Notes: generated from the letters alone by a model not told the origin. Shown: positions 8,224-18,255, numbered from the stretch's first letter. The stretch: DNA of 64,000 nucleotides from Acinetobacter sp. S54 (GCF_016624945.1 NZ_JACVUI010000001.1:62001-126000); one strand, 5' to 3'. Program-made: numbers and translations.

Positions 8224-10062
8224 TTATTCTACGGTCACAGATTTTGCCAAATTACGTGGTTGATCGACATCTGTACCACGTAAAACGGCCACATGATAAG
8301 ACAGTAACTGCACAGGAATACTATAAATAATCGGGGCTAGCCATGCGTTGACTTTGGGAATATAAACCACGTGTTGGCGGTCTTTTTCCACAATGCCACT
8401 GTTTTCATCCGCGAAGACAAACAGTTCACCACCACGTGCCTGAACTTCTTCCATATTGGATTTTAATTTATCCAGCATATCATCGTTTGGCGCCAAAATG
8501 ACCACAGGCATTTCGTTGTCAACCAGAGCCAATGGGCCATGTTTGAGTTCGCCTGCTGCATACCCTTCCGCATGGATATACGAAATTTCCTTGAGTTTGA
8601 GCGCACCTTCCAAAGCAATTGGGAAATGTGTACCACGACCCAAAAACAAACAGTGCTGTTTTTCAACAAACAGTTCTGAAAGGCGTAAAATCTGATCATT
8701 TTGCTGCAAGGTATCCAGCATAACTTTTGGACAATGCCAAAGTTGTGTTGCAATATCTGCAATTTGAACATCAGAAATTTGTTGTTTCACCTGACCAACT
8801 TTTAAAATTAATAACATTAAAGCTGCAAGTTGTGTCGTGAATGCCTTGGTTGAAGCCACACCAATTTCAGGGCCAGCCAGAGTCAATAAATGATGATCGG
8901 TTTCGCGTACCATTGAAGAGGTTGCAACATTACAAATGCTTAACGTTACAATATCCAGTGCATTGGCCTTGGCACGTTTTTGAGTTTCACGCAGGGCTGC
9001 CAAAGTATCCGCAGTTTCACCCGACTGAGAAATACAAACGTAAAGCGTATTGGCAACAATCACGGGCGAGCGATAGCGGAATTCACTGGCAATCTCGATC
9101 TGACAAGGAACGCCAATCAGTTGTTCAAACCAGTATTTGGCAATCATGCCAGAGTGATAACTCGTACCACAGGCAATAATCTGAACGCTTTGAATTTTAG
9201 AAAAATCTAGCTCGGCTTTTTTCAAAAAGTCTTCACGCAGTGTATTGTTATTTAAAGCCTGAGAGATGGTTTGCTGAATTGCATCGGGCTGCTCATAAAT
9301 CTCTTTGAGCATATAATGCTTATATTCACCTTTAGAGGCATTACTAACTGCTGCATCCAATTCTTTAATTGGACGTTCAACACGCTCACCATGCGCATAA
9401 ATATCAATACTGTCACGAGTTAAACGCGCAATATCGCCTTCTTCGAGATAAACAAAGCGGTTCGTGATGGGTAAAAGTGCAAGCTGATCCGAGCTAATGA
9501 AATTTTCACCAATCCCAACGCCAATCACCAGCGGGGAACCTTCACGTACCGTAATCAATTCATTAGGATGTTGGGTATGCACAATACCAAGAGCATAAGC
9601 ACCTTTCAGCTTTGGAACGACTTGACGTACTGCATCGAGCAAACTATCTGTATGTTTTAAGGCGTCATTCACGAGATGCGCAACCACTTCGGTATCGGTT
9701 TGCGAAGTGAATACATAGCCTTCTGCCTGAAGCTGATCTTTAAGCTCTTGATAGTTTTCAATAATACCATTATGAACGACAGCAACGTCACCCGATACAT
9801 GCGGATGTGCATTATTTTCAGTAGGTTTGCCATGAGTTGCCCAACGGGTATGAGCAATTCCGAGAGAACCTGTCAAATGATGTTCACTGACGGCTTCTGC
9901 CAGATTGGCGACTTTGCCCACCCGACGTTCACGTAAAATATGCTGATTATTTACCAGCGCAACGCCCGCAGAGTCATAACCACGGTATTCAAGGCGCTTT
10001 AAACCTTCAATTAAAATATCGGTAATACTACGTTCAGCAACGCCGCCGACAATACCACACAT
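8224..10062 (-). CDS. glmS: Glutamine-fructose-6-phosphate aminotransferase (isomerizing)
   Basis: Makes glucosamine-6-phosphate from fructose-6-phosphate and glutamine, the first step to UDP-GlcNAc for peptidoglycan and lipid A. It has 612 residues. The N-terminal glutaminase domain begins MCGIVGG with the nucleophile Cys2 and contains HTRWATHGKP. Two SIS domains follow (IACGTSYHSG and SQSGETADT in the first, FLGRGTHFPIALEGALKLKE in the second). The C-terminal tail is DVDQPRNLAKSVTVE. It follows glmU by 12 nt in a minus-strand operon, coupling the first and later steps of the same pathway. No glmS ribozyme-like leader is expected or seen. Confidence 0.98.
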   Translation of the reverse strand: MCGIVGGVAERSITDILIEGLKRLEYRGYDSAGVALVNNQHILRERRVGKVANLAEAVSEHHLTGSLGIAHTRWATHGKPTENNAHPHVSGDVAVVHNGIIENYQELKDQLQAEGYVFTSQTDTEVVAHLVNDALKHTDSLLDAVRQVVPKLKGAYALGIVHTQHPNELITVREGSPLVIGVGIGENFISSDQLALLPITNRFVYLEEGDIARLTRDSIDIYAHGERVERPIKELDAAVSNASKGEYKHYMLKEIYEQPDAIQQTISQALNNNTLREDFLKKAELDFSKIQSVQIIACGTSYHSGMIAKYWFEQLIGVPCQIEIASEFRYRSPVIVANTLYVCISQSGETADTLAALRETQKRAKANALDIVTLSICNVATSSMVRETDHHLLTLAGPEIGVASTKAFTTQLAALMLLILKVGQVKQQISDVQIADIATQLWHCPKVMLDTLQQNDQILRLSELFVEKQHCLFLGRGTHFPIALEGALKLKEISYIHAEGYAAGELKHGPLALVDNEMPVVILAPNDDMLDKLKSNMEEVQARGGELFVFADENSGIVEKDRQHVVYIPKVNAWLAPIIYSIPVQLLSYHVAVLRGTDVDQPRNLAKSVTVE

Positions 10063-10074
10063 AGGTTAATCCTC

Positions 10075-11439
10075 TTATTTCTTCAACTTTTGGGGACGTT
10101 GATAGTTTGATTTTTCAAATTGTTCAGCGCGTTCAAACGCCAGAGTATTGTCCGCCACATTACGGGTAATGACCGATCCTGCACCAATGGTGGCACCATT
10201 GCCAACCGTAACCGGGGCAACCAGTGAACTATTTGAACCGATAAATGCGGCATTACCAATCACGGTTTTGTGTTTGTTGGCACCGTCATAATTACAGGTA
10301 ATGGTTCCTGCACCAATATTGGAACCTTCACCAACTTCGGCATCACCCAGATAGGTAAAATGATTGGCTTTGGAACCTAACCCGATACGAGTATTTTTAA
10401 CTTCCACAAAATTGCCGATATGCACTTCATTGGCCAATACTGCGCCGGGACGTAGTCGTGCAAATGGGCCAATCTGAGCATACTCACCGACAACAGCATT
10501 TTCAAATACACTATACGGCTGAACTTTGGTGCCTGCGGCGATAGAGGTATTTTTGAGAATACATCCAGCACCAATTTCAACGCCATCGCCCAATTCGCAT
10601 TCACCTTCAATGATCACATTGATATCAATGCGCACGTCCTGACCGACTTTGAGTGAACCACGCAAATCAAAACGAGCAGGATCACTTAAAGTAACACCTT
10701 GTTGCATCAGTTCAATGGCTTGTTGCTTTTGAAATTCGCGTTCCAGTGCCGAGAGTTGTAGACGATCATTCACACCTTCAACTTCATAGGCAAGTTGGGG
10801 TTGAATCGATGCAATTTCAAGTCCATCTGCAACCGCCATTGCTACGATATCAGTGAGATAATATTCACCTTGGGCATTATTATTTGAAAGCTTTGGCAAC
10901 CATTCATGTAGTTTTTGATTGCTAACGCAGTAAATACCCGTATTGATTTCTTGAATCTTGTGTTGTTCTTCGTTGGCATCCTTATGCTCAACAATCGCCT
11001 GAATCAGGTTGTTTTGGCGAACAATACGACCATAACCTGTTGGGTTGTCGACATTTAGAGTAATCATGCCAATGCCAGAAGGTGTAGACACTGCAATCAG
11101 TTGTTCAAGTGTTTGCTGGCGGACTAACGGCACATCACCATATAAAATCAGGGATATGCCGTCTTTTGGCAAAACAGGCAGGGTCATTTGTACTGCGTGA
11201 CCTGTACCCAATTGTTCTGCTTGTTCGACCCATTGGATTTGTTCTTGTGCAAATTGTTGTTGTACCCGATCACCGCCGTGTCCATAAATGGTAATGATAT
11301 TGCCTGCATTGAGTTTTTTTGCAGTGCTAATGACGTGACCCAATAATGGTTGTCCAGCAAGGGGTTGTAATACTTTTGGAAGTTGGGAGCGCATCCGCGT
11401 TCCTTTACCTGCTGCAAGAATAATAACGGTCGTTGACAT
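10075..11439 (-). CDS. glmU: Bifunctional N-acetylglucosamine-1-phosphate uridyltransferase / glucosamine-1-phosphate acetyltransferase
   Basis: Makes UDP-N-acetylglucosamine. It has 454 residues from ATG 11439, where the family start [18 protein letters not shown] lies. A longer in-frame ORF runs back into the upstream gene and is not needed. The N-terminal nucleotidyltransferase domain carries LAAGKGTRM and the YGDVPL metal-binding segment. The C-terminal left-handed beta-helix has hexapeptide repeats and the acetyltransferase residues around [25 protein letters not shown] and [13 protein letters not shown]. It is 11 nt downstream of pgpA and 12 nt upstream of glmS. Confidence 0.98.
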   Translation of the reverse strand: MSTTVIILAAGKGTRMRSQLPKVLQPLAGQPLLGHVISTAKKLNAGNIITIYGHGGDRVQQQFAQEQIQWVEQAEQLGTGHAVQMTLPVLPKDGISLILYGDVPLVRQQTLEQLIAVSTPSGIGMITLNVDNPTGYGRIVRQNNLIQAIVEHKDANEEQHKIQEINTGIYCVSNQKLHEWLPKLSNNNAQGEYYLTDIVAMAVADGLEIASIQPQLAYEVEGVNDRLQLSALEREFQKQQAIELMQQGVTLSDPARFDLRGSLKVGQDVRIDINVIIEGECELGDGVEIGAGCILKNTSIAAGTKVQPYSVFENAVVGEYAQIGPFARLRPGAVLANEVHIGNFVEVKNTRIGLGSKANHFTYLGDAEVGEGSNIGAGTITCNYDGANKHKTVIGNAAFIGSNSSLVAPVTVGNGATIGAGSVITRNVADNTLAFERAEQFEKSNYQRPQKLKK

Positions 11440-11450
11440 GAATAACCTAC

Positions 11451-11975
11451 TTAACGGCTTAGACCAAACAATAAATAAATTAAGATACAGAGCGCAGCCC
11501 AAACTCCTGCGATAATATCGTCCAGCATGATACCAAAACCGCCCTCTACACGTCGATCAATCACGCGAATCGGCCATGGTTTCCAAACATCAAACAGGCG
11601 AAATAGCAGAAAGCTGATGAGTGCCCATTGTATATTCATTAGATTAAAAAAGATTAAAGGCAAAACAGTAATGGATTGACCTGCAAATTCGTCCCAAACG
11701 ATGCGTCCATCATCATGTACACCCATCAAATCCGCGGTTTTACCGCAAATGTAAATTCCGACAAGACTCATGATAAAAATAACAAAAACAGAGGGATAAA
11801 AACCCAACCAGATCCAAATTGGGATAAGCAACAATGCAAACGCTGAACCAAATGTTCCCGGCGCTTTAGGGAGCAATCCTGAGCCAAAACCAACGCCACA
11901 AAAGGTGATAAAGCGGTCTGACCAGCGCATACTCTTAAAAGGAATGGAGGATTTAGGCAAAATGTTGATATCCAT
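11451..11975 (-). CDS. pgpA: Phosphatidylglycerophosphatase A
   Basis: An inner-membrane phosphatase converting phosphatidylglycerophosphate to phosphatidylglycerol. From ATG 11975 it is about 174 residues; an ATG at 12002 is also possible, and no start has a strong ribosome binding site. Family motifs are [15 protein letters not shown] near the N-terminus and [13 protein letters not shown] in the middle. The C-terminal part contains [22 protein letters not shown]. Several hydrophobic segments are present. The start overlaps the 3' end of thiL by 23 bp, implying translational coupling within the ribB-glmS block. Confidence 0.94.
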   Translation of the reverse strand: MDINILPKSSIPFKSMRWSDRFITFCGVGFGSGLLPKAPGTFGSAFALLLIPIWIWLGFYPSVFVIFIMSLVGIYICGKTADLMGVHDDGRIVWDEFAGQSITVLPLIFFNLMNIQWALISFLLFRLFDVWKPWPIRVIDRRVEGGFGIMLDDIIAGVWAALCILIYLLFGLSR

Positions 11976-12870
11976 GAAACTGAACGGGATGGTCTTGACC
12001 ATTATGTTCAAATACTAGTTTTGTGTCCTGTGTAATCAGGCCAATCATTGTAATGTTGACATCTAATTGTTGTTGCAAAAGTTTTTCGTAGTTTTGCGGT
12101 GTTATTGTAAAGCAAAGTTCGTAATCATCGCCACCCGCGAGAGCATATTGCCATTTTTGTTGATCTGGCAAGACTTGAAGTGCGGGGTCAAGCGGGAGTT
12201 GATCCAGAAAGATTCTGGCTCCGACATGGGATGCCTGTAAAATATGTCCCAGATCTTGGACCAGACCATCCGAAACATCGATCATGCTTGAGGCTAATCC
12301 TTTTAGGCTTTGACCGAGTTCGCAACGCGGTGTGGGGTAGTCCAGACGTGACCGGAGTGCCGAACCCAAATGCTGTAATCCGTAGGCTGCATCGCCCACC
12401 TGACCGCTGACCACAATATAGTCACCTACTTGAGCACCCGACCGACAGATCGCCCGACCAGAGTCGATATAACCGAGTGCCGTGACTGTAATGGTCAAAT
12501 GTGGACTTTGTGTGGTATCCCCCCCAATCAAGGTTACTCCAAACTGATCGCAACAATCGAAAAGTCCCTGACTAAAACCGTGCAACCAATCATGGTCAAT
12601 ATTGGGTAAACTGAGGGCTAATAAAATACTGTGGGGTTTTGCAGCCATTGCCGCAATATCAGATAAATTTACTGCAACACTTTTCCAGCCAATCGCATGG
12701 GCAGATGTTTGCAGTGGAAAATGCCGACCTGCAACCAGCGTATCGGTACAGATGACCAATTGCTGCTGGGCAGGGGGAGTCAAAATAGCTGAGTCATCAC
12801 CGACGCCGACATCGCCCTGCTGTGTTAAAGGACGAGTGAAATATTGCTCGATAATAGAAAACTCAGCCAT
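11953..12870 (-). CDS. thiL: Thiamine-monophosphate kinase
   Basis: Phosphorylates thiamine monophosphate to the active cofactor thiamine diphosphate. It has 305 residues of the PurM-like ATP-binding fold. Visible motifs are VGDDSAIL near residue 22, CTDTLVAGRHFP, GWKSVAVNLSDIAAMAA, GGDTTQSP in the middle and MIDVSDGLVQDL and GGDDYELCF in the C-terminal half. All the acidic metal- and phosphate-binding positions appear intact. It lies 14 nt downstream of nusB and overlaps pgpA. Confidence 0.97.
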   Translation of the reverse strand: MAEFSIIEQYFTRPLTQQGDVGVGDDSAILTPPAQQQLVICTDTLVAGRHFPLQTSAHAIGWKSVAVNLSDIAAMAAKPHSILLALSLPNIDHDWLHGFSQGLFDCCDQFGVTLIGGDTTQSPHLTITVTALGYIDSGRAICRSGAQVGDYIVVSGQVGDAAYGLQHLGSALRSRLDYPTPRCELGQSLKGLASSMIDVSDGLVQDLGHILQASHVGARIFLDQLPLDPALQVLPDQQKWQYALAGGDDYELCFTITPQNYEKLLQQQLDVNITMIGLITQDTKLVFEHNGQDHPVQFHGYQHFA

Positions 12871-12884
12871 GACTTAAAAGTTAC

Positions 12885-13334
12885 TTATTGAGCTTGTTGC
12901 TTTTCTGCTTCACGCAGTGTGGACGCTAAACGATCCAAGACGCCATTGATATATTTATGGCTGTCTGCACCACCAAAATGTTTGGCAAGCTCAATGGCCT
13001 CATCGAGGACTACACGATAAGGAATTTCTAGGTGATCACGTAGCTCGTAAGCACCTAAACGTAAAGTCGCTAACTCTACACCATCTAGGGCTTTAAGCTC
13101 GCGGTCAAGTACAGGAATCAGCAAAGTATCCAGATTGTCATGATCTGCAATGACTTGAGTCAATAGCTCATGATAATAACCAAGATCAACCTTATGCATG
13201 GCATTTTCGGCACGGGTACGCGCTTCAATTTCATGCACAGGATTATGGCTCATTTGCCATTCATAGATACCCTGCACCGCAAAACGACGTGCTTTACGTT
13301 TTGCCGCATACACGGCTTGAAGTGTTTGAGACAT
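12885..13334 (-). CDS. nusB: Transcription antitermination factor NusB
   Basis: With NusE (S10), binds boxA RNA and supports antitermination in rRNA operons. It has 149 residues, all-alpha, with the family pattern [18 protein letters not shown] at the N-terminus, [22 protein letters not shown] in the middle and [30 protein letters not shown] near the C-terminus. It starts 3 nt after ribH, and the ribH-nusB pairing is widespread in proteobacteria. Confidence 0.97.
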   Translation of the reverse strand: MSQTLQAVYAAKRKARRFAVQGIYEWQMSHNPVHEIEARTRAENAMHKVDLGYYHELLTQVIADHDNLDTLLIPVLDRELKALDGVELATLRLGAYELRDHLEIPYRVVLDEAIELAKHFGGADSHKYINGVLDRLASTLREAEKQQAQ

Positions 13335-13337
13335 GCC

Positions 13338-13808
13338 TTAGATTGCCTTTAACAAATTAACCATTTCAATTGCAGTCAGTGCTGCTTCTGAACCTTTATT
13401 GCCCGCTTTTGTACCAGAGCGCTCAATTGCTTGTTCAATACTATCTGTGGTAAGTACACCATTGATCACAGGAAGTGTGCTTTCAAGTGCAACTACGCCT
13501 AACCCTTTGGCACATTCACCTGCCACAAAGTCAAAATGTGGCGTACTACCACGAATCACTGCACCTAATGCAATGATGGCATCAAATTTATCTGACGCTG
13601 CCAGTTTTTTTGCAACAATTGGGAGTTCCCATGCACCCGGTGCATAAGCCACAGTGATATTGTCTTCACTCACGCCATGACGTTTTAAAGTGTCAATTGC
13701 ACCTTCAAGCAAGTGCTCAACTACAAAGCTGTTAAAACGACCCACTAAAATCGCGTAACGGCCTTCGCTCGCGAGATGTAATAAACCTTCAATTCGGCGA
13801 ATTGCCAT
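13338..13808 (-). CDS. ribH: 6,7-dimethyl-8-ribityllumazine synthase
   Basis: Condenses 3,4-dihydroxybutanone-4-phosphate with the ribitylamino-pyrimidine, the penultimate step of riboflavin synthesis. It has 156 residues. Motifs are [15 protein letters not shown] (N-terminal part), [24 protein letters not shown] with the catalytic histidine, and [16 protein letters not shown]. It is 11 nt downstream of the ribB-type gene, whose product supplies one of its substrates. The gene is often named ribE or ribH. Confidence 0.97.
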   Translation of the reverse strand: MAIRRIEGLLHLASEGRYAILVGRFNSFVVEHLLEGAIDTLKRHGVSEDNITVAYAPGAWELPIVAKKLAASDKFDAIIALGAVIRGSTPHFDFVAGECAKGLGVVALESTLPVINGVLTTDSIEQAIERSGTKAGNKGSEAALTAIEMVNLLKAI

Positions 13809-13819
13809 AATAACCTCGA

Positions 13820-14941
13820 TTAATTTTCTATCGTTTGATCAGCAGAAATATATTCTACCACTTCTAAATTAAAGCCTGACAGTGCATTAAAGCGTAAAGG
13901 GGAGCTAAGGAGCTTCATTTTCTCTACACCTAAATCACGTAAAATCTGTGCACCTACCCCAATTGTTTGATATTGGTGTGATAATGCTGCATTGGATTTA
14001 ACAGGTTTAGGTTTATTCAGGCTTTCAAGCGCTGGGCCTAAGTCCTGCAAATGATTCTGTCCGATCCAGACCAATACTCCACGTTCAGCAGCAGCAATGG
14101 TGCTAAGTGCACGATCTAGATTCCATGCAGGTTCGCCATCCTGTTTATTCAGTTTAAGCAAATCACGGACGGGATTAAAACCATGTACACGAACAGTGGT
14201 CACACCTTCTTTAGGTTCACCTTTGACTAAGGCCAGATGAACATCAGGGTTGCCAATTTCACGGTAACGATATAGCTCAAATAAGCCATACTCAGTTTCA
14301 ATAGTTTGTTGCCCCAAACGTTCAACTGTTTGTTCGTTCGTCATACGATAGTGAATGAGGTCAGCAATGGTTCCAATCTTTAAACCATGTTTTTCGGCAA
14401 AAACCTCTAAATCTGGACGACGTGCCATCGTGCCATCTTCATTAATAATCTCACAAATGACAGAAGCGGGTTCCAAACCAGCAAGGCGAGTCAGATCGCA
14501 GCCAGCTTCAGTATGACCTGCACGGTGTAGAACTCCACCTGGTTGCGCCATGAGCGGAAAAATATGACCAGGTTGAACAATATCAGCAGGTTTGGCATGT
14601 GCAGCAACCGCGGCATGAATCGTATGTGCGCGTTCAGCCGCAGAAATACCTGTAGTAATGCCTTCGGCGGCTTCAATCGACAAGGTGAAATTGGTTGCGT
14701 GTTGCGCACCGTTGTGATCGACCATCAGCGGTAAATTAAGCTGTTGGCAACGTTCACGACTTAAGGTTAAACATACCAGACCACGGGCATGCGTAATCAT
14801 AAAATTGATATCTTCTGGGCGCACGTGGGTAGCGGCAATGACTAAATCACCTTCATTTTCGCGATCTTCATCATCCATTAAGATGACCATTTTGCCAGCA
14901 CGGATATCCGCGACCAGTTCTTCAACATTACTCAACGGCAT
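13820..14941 (-). CDS. ribB: 3,4-dihydroxy-2-butanone-4-phosphate synthase with a degenerate GTP cyclohydrolase II-like domain (RibBX type)
   Basis: 373 residues. The N-terminal half is an intact DHBP synthase: [39 protein letters not shown], the GHIFPL segment, and HTEAGCDL. The C-terminal half aligns with GTP cyclohydrolase II by position (starting [13 protein letters not shown]) but lacks the zinc cysteines of the family pattern around SECLTGD and RCDCG. Here the corresponding region reads [19 protein letters not shown]. Such proteins are known as RibBX in Shewanella and relatives and are thought to have only DHBP synthase activity, so a separate ribA is expected elsewhere. It is the first gene of the operon ending with glmS. 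Confidence 0.93.
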   Translation of the reverse strand: MPLSNVEELVADIRAGKMVILMDDEDRENEGDLVIAATHVRPEDINFMITHARGLVCLTLSRERCQQLNLPLMVDHNGAQHATNFTLSIEAAEGITTGISAAERAHTIHAAVAAHAKPADIVQPGHIFPLMAQPGGVLHRAGHTEAGCDLTRLAGLEPASVICEIINEDGTMARRPDLEVFAEKHGLKIGTIADLIHYRMTNEQTVERLGQQTIETEYGLFELYRYREIGNPDVHLALVKGEPKEGVTTVRVHGFNPVRDLLKLNKQDGEPAWNLDRALSTIAAAERGVLVWIGQNHLQDLGPALESLNKPKPVKSNAALSHQYQTIGVGAQILRDLGVEKMKLLSSPLRFNALSGFNLEVVEYISADQTIEN

Positions 14942-15056
14942 GAGCCTTCACCTTTTGATGATGTCCAAAAGACAGTTACGTTCACAATGTGTTGCATAGT
15001 CTACCGTGTTTTGGGCAGATTTGCCTATGCTTCTATCATTTAGTTATGGGGTTCTC

Positions 15057-15085
15057 TTTATACACATAAGTGAATTCATTTGAAA
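15057..15085 (-). promoter_or_regulatory. Weak candidate promoter of the ribB-glmS operon
   Basis: On the minus strand a TATAAA (15062-15057) lies 17 nt after TTTCAA (15085-15080), about 115 nt before the ribB start. The -35 is poor. The 299-bp gap 14942-15240 shows no RFN/FMN riboswitch consensus and no other gene. The start codon is preceded by GGTGAAGG. Confidence 0.3.
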
Positions 15086-15204
15086 AGTATTGTAATTCTT
15101 AAATGCTGAAATTTTGTTTGATTTTTGGACGAAGGCTTTGCGTATATTAAGATAAAAATATAAATTCAATGACTTAAGTGCAATTCAATTTTTTTAAGAA
15201 TAAA

Positions 15205-15226
15205 GAAACTCCCCCAATGGGGAGCT
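15205..15226 (-). terminator. Intrinsic terminator after the YtjB-like gene
   Basis: On the minus strand, CTCCCC and GGGGAG (15209-15224) form a 6-bp GC stem followed by TTTCTTTATTC. It lies 17 nt after the stop of the gene at 15241. Confidence 0.8.
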
Positions 15227-15240
15227 CTACGGGCTTGGCT

Positions 15241-16548
15241 TTATACTTCTGATTGGGGATCTGTCTGATTTTCAATGGAAGCTTTGGCCTTTTTGCCCAT
15301 CAAGATTTCAGTACGGATTTGTTGGGCAAGCTCTGCACATTCTGTATTCATACCATTTTGCATAAATGCATGGCGAGTCAAGACATTGGCTGGATTTGGC
15401 ATCGCAACTAACTGATAGCATTCACTAATCGCCTTAAGCTGTTCGTTATTTAAATGTAAAGCCGACTCTTTGGCATGTAAATGACCAGTGAGGCGCTGTG
15501 CTGCTTGTACAGCATCTAGTTGCATGGCAGCCACCGCAGTCGAAACCGCCGAGCGAGTCTGTAAAGCAAAGCGTTTATCTTCACGATAGCGTTTATACAG
15601 AACATCTGACAATAATTGAAACACCGCACCAATCATGAGTAAACACTCAACCGCATGAGGCTCTTGATCAGAAATACTTAAATCTGAGCCCTCAGCATTA
15701 AATTCATTGATTACATGAATACTAGACGAGCTGAGTTGATAATGTTTGGTACATAATTCAATGCTTTTATTCAGGAAAATTTGACACAGTTTAAAATAAG
15801 GGACAGAAACGGATTGGTTGACACTGTTTAGCAATTGCTTAGGGTCGTAAAACTGGATGTTAAGTGCCAAAGTATGATCTGTTTGATCTTGATCCAGTGT
15901 TTTTGTCACCACGGTGACTTTGGGCTTAGGTTGTTGTTTAGCCTGTGCAATGAGGGTCACGGCATTTTGTTTTTCAACTTCAAGTGCTTGAGTCAATTGT
16001 TGAATTTCGTGTTTGAGGCGCGATTCGTTATTGATTCGTGCCAGATATTCACTACGACTTGGACGCGCAATAGCACGATAAGCTAACCATAACAGCCCAT
16101 GAATGATAAATGACACCAAAATCGCCAACCATTGGGTTCTTAAAATTTCACCAATACTGGGTTGAATCAGGGTAATTTCAATGCTGCCGACTTTCTTTTC
16201 GTTTTGCAGGGCATCACGAACAAAAACTTCACCTTGACGAGTTTGTGACATGCCACTGGTGGCCAATACCTGTTTATTGGCATCTAAAATTCGAATCGAG
16301 GCAACGCTGGGGTTGGTCGCATAGCGATTTGCCAGAAGTGCCAGAGAAACTGTATTGGCAGGTTCGAGTTCCGTTAAACTGTCAGTTACGAGTTGACTGG
16401 TCATGAGTTGACCCTGACTAGCACGGTTTTCATTGAGCTGATGCGTCGTTGCAATCACCAATAAAAAGGTATGCAAAGCAAAACTTACGATTAATAGGCT
16501 AGCAAATAGCCCCTGTCTAGGTGCGTTCAACGTAAACTTCCAAGGCAA
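15241..16548 (-). CDS. Membrane protein of the YtjB/Smp (AhpA) type divergent from serB
   Basis: 435 residues. A signal-anchor near residues 14-34 (LFASLLIVSFALHTFLLVIA) is followed by an extracytoplasmic domain of about 110 residues containing SIRILDANKQVLATSG. A second membrane helix lies near residues 140-157, with a cytoplasmic coiled-coil region (RLKHEIQQLTQALEVEKQ) after it. The rest is a soluble C-terminal domain that was not recognised. Divergent placement next to serB with two membrane segments and a short periplasmic loop is how ytjB/smp occurs in other gamma-proteobacteria. The C-terminal part is longer than in E. coli. Function unknown. Confidence 0.7.
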   Translation of the reverse strand: MPWKFTLNAPRQGLFASLLIVSFALHTFLLVIATTHQLNENRASQGQLMTSQLVTDSLTELEPANTVSLALLANRYATNPSVASIRILDANKQVLATSGMSQTRQGEVFVRDALQNEKKVGSIEITLIQPSIGEILRTQWLAILVSFIIHGLLWLAYRAIARPSRSEYLARINNESRLKHEIQQLTQALEVEKQNAVTLIAQAKQQPKPKVTVVTKTLDQDQTDHTLALNIQFYDPKQLLNSVNQSVSVPYFKLCQIFLNKSIELCTKHYQLSSSSIHVINEFNAEGSDLSISDQEPHAVECLLMIGAVFQLLSDVLYKRYREDKRFALQTRSAVSTAVAAMQLDAVQAAQRLTGHLHAKESALHLNNEQLKAISECYQLVAMPNPANVLTRHAFMQNGMNTECAELAQQIRTEILMGKKAKASIENQTDPQSEV

Positions 16549-16607
16549 ATAGATTCAAATTCGATTATCATTCTAACAATAGTTGCAGCTCAGACCCGAG
16601 TCAATTC

Positions 16608-17828
16608 ATGCGAGAAATCATTCTTATCTCTTTTTTAGGACCTGATCAACCGAATCAGTTTACCCGATTAATGCAGGTTTTATCTGTACACTCATTGCAA
16701 ATACTGGACGTAGGGCAAGCGGTGATTCATAACCAATTGACCCTCGGCATTGTCGTGGCTTCAAATGATGAAACCGCAACGGCACTTGCTATGAAGGAAA
16801 TCCTGATTTTAGCACATGATATTGGTTTGACTGTGCGCTTTAAACCGATTTCAAGTGCAGAATACGATCAATGGGTAAGCGAAGGTGGACGTACACGTTA
16901 TATTGTGACGGCGCTGGCACCAGAGCTTACGGCTTCCCACTTGCAGGCGGTTACAAAAATTGTGTCTGCTCAAGGGTTTAATATCGAAACGGTAACGCGT
17001 TTGTCAGGACGTTTGGCACGTGATGCAGAAAACAACGCGCCGCGCCGCGCCTGCGTGCAGTTTGGTTTAAGCGGCCAAATGCTAGATGCACAGGCGATGC
17101 GCGCAGCCTGTTTGAGTTTATCTGGTGAACTCAATATTGATGTCGCGGTTCAAGAAGACAATGCATATCGCCGTAACCGTCGTCTGGTTTGTTTTGATAT
17201 GGATTCGACCCTGATTGAGCAGGAAGTCATTGATGAGCTTGCTTTAGAGGCTGGTGTAGGTGAACAGGTCGCAGAAATCACCGAACGTGCTATGCAAGGA
17301 GAGCTTGATTTTCAGCAAAGTTTTCGTGCGCGTGTGGCTTTGCTGAAAGGTCTGGATGCTTCGGTTTTGCCTACAATTGCAGAGCGTCTCACCATTACTG
17401 AGGGAGCCGAGCGATTAATTTCAACGCTTAAAGCGCTTGGATATAAAACAGCCATTCTATCTGGCGGGTTTCAATATTTTGCCGAATATCTCCAACAAAA
17501 ACTCGGAATTGATGAAGTTCATGCCAACATTCTGGATGTGCAAGAGGGGATCGTGACAGGGGAAGTAAAAGGCGCAATTGTTGATGGGGCACGTAAAGCA
17601 GAATTGCTGACCCAACTGGCTGATAAAATGGGTATTTCACTAGAGCAGGCCATGGCAGTAGGCGATGGTGCCAATGATCTTCCTATGCTTTCTATTGCGG
17701 GATTGGGTGTTGCATTTCGCGCTAAACCGCTAGTACGTCAAAATGCCAATCAGGCCATTTCTAGCGTTGGTCTGGACGGAGTTCTGTATTTACTCGGCAT
17801 GCACGATAAAGATTTAAATCGCGCATAA
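16608..17828 (+). CDS. serB: Phosphoserine phosphatase
   Basis: The last step of serine biosynthesis. It has 406 residues, longer than E. coli SerB because the N-terminal 190 residues form a tandem ACT-like regulatory region (MREIILISFLGPDQPNQF, then TRYIVTALAPELTASHLQAV). The HAD domain follows with motif I FDMDSTLIEQEVIDELA, motif II ILSGGFQYF, and the motif IV aspartates in GDGANDLPML. The start is ATG 16608, with a 59-bp divergent gap to the YtjB-like gene. A hairpin terminator follows the stop. Confidence 0.97.
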   Translation: MREIILISFLGPDQPNQFTRLMQVLSVHSLQILDVGQAVIHNQLTLGIVVASNDETATALAMKEILILAHDIGLTVRFKPISSAEYDQWVSEGGRTRYIVTALAPELTASHLQAVTKIVSAQGFNIETVTRLSGRLARDAENNAPRRACVQFGLSGQMLDAQAMRAACLSLSGELNIDVAVQEDNAYRRNRRLVCFDMDSTLIEQEVIDELALEAGVGEQVAEITERAMQGELDFQQSFRARVALLKGLDASVLPTIAERLTITEGAERLISTLKALGYKTAILSGGFQYFAEYLQQKLGIDEVHANILDVQEGIVTGEVKGAIVDGARKAELLTQLADKMGISLEQAMAVGDGANDLPMLSIAGLGVAFRAKPLVRQNANQAISSVGLDGVLYLLGMHDKDLNRA

Positions 17829-17846
17829 TGTAGTAAGATTTTCCCA

Positions 17847-17877
17847 AAAAACGCTGCATATGAATGTGGCGTTTTTA
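17847..17877 (+). terminator. Intrinsic terminator after serB
   Basis: AAAAACGC (17847-17854) pairs with GCGTTTTT (17869-17876). The stem can extend inwards through wobble pairs and CAT/ATG. The right arm ends in T residues. Confidence 0.85.
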
Positions 17878-17878
17878 T

Positions 17879-18255
17879 ATCAATAATCTATCTGGAATCA
17901 AGCGCTTTTGTACCGTTTATCGGCTGTTAAATTTTGAAATAACTCCGCATAAAAATTTTTTGAATGAGTCAAATTTTAAGGATAGTTTTTTGTAATGACA
18001 CGCGACCGATGACACGCTCAGGCACTTCGTACTTTTTTAAATCATTCAAAATGTAATGACAAAATAATGTTGCGACAATATGTGTCGTATAAGAAAAAAA
18101 CAGGTCTTTTTTTCTTTAAAAAACTCTCCATAATGCATCTAACACGTTCAACAGATATTTTTTGTCAACATTCAGCAGTGTTGATTTGATTACGGTTTCG
18201 GGGATGAACTCAAGGTCATTATGACCCAGAGAATGATCTTAGACGGAGGTTTAGT
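17879..18255 (+). promoter_or_regulatory. Long repeat-rich leader upstream of the small membrane protein gene
   Basis: 427 bp without a gene between serB and the ORF at 18256. It contains ATGACACGC twice (17995-18003 and 18009-18017) and TGTAATGACA twice (17991-18000 and 18052-18061). Inverted A/T-tract arms AAGAAAAAAA and TTTTTTTCTT flank CAGGTC near 18092-18117. A TCAACA/TGTTGA inverted repeat lies at 18165-18184, and a 13-bp palindrome GGTCATTATGACC at 18214-18226 is only 30 nt before the start codon. A good GGAGG precedes the start. No small ORF or known riboswitch was recognised. Regulation is likely but undefined. Confidence 0.45.

Noticed and set aside
14942-15240. Possible FMN riboswitch upstream of the ribB-type gene
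   Set aside because: The strand was read for the RFN consensus segments and none were found; the leader is short on GC pairing.
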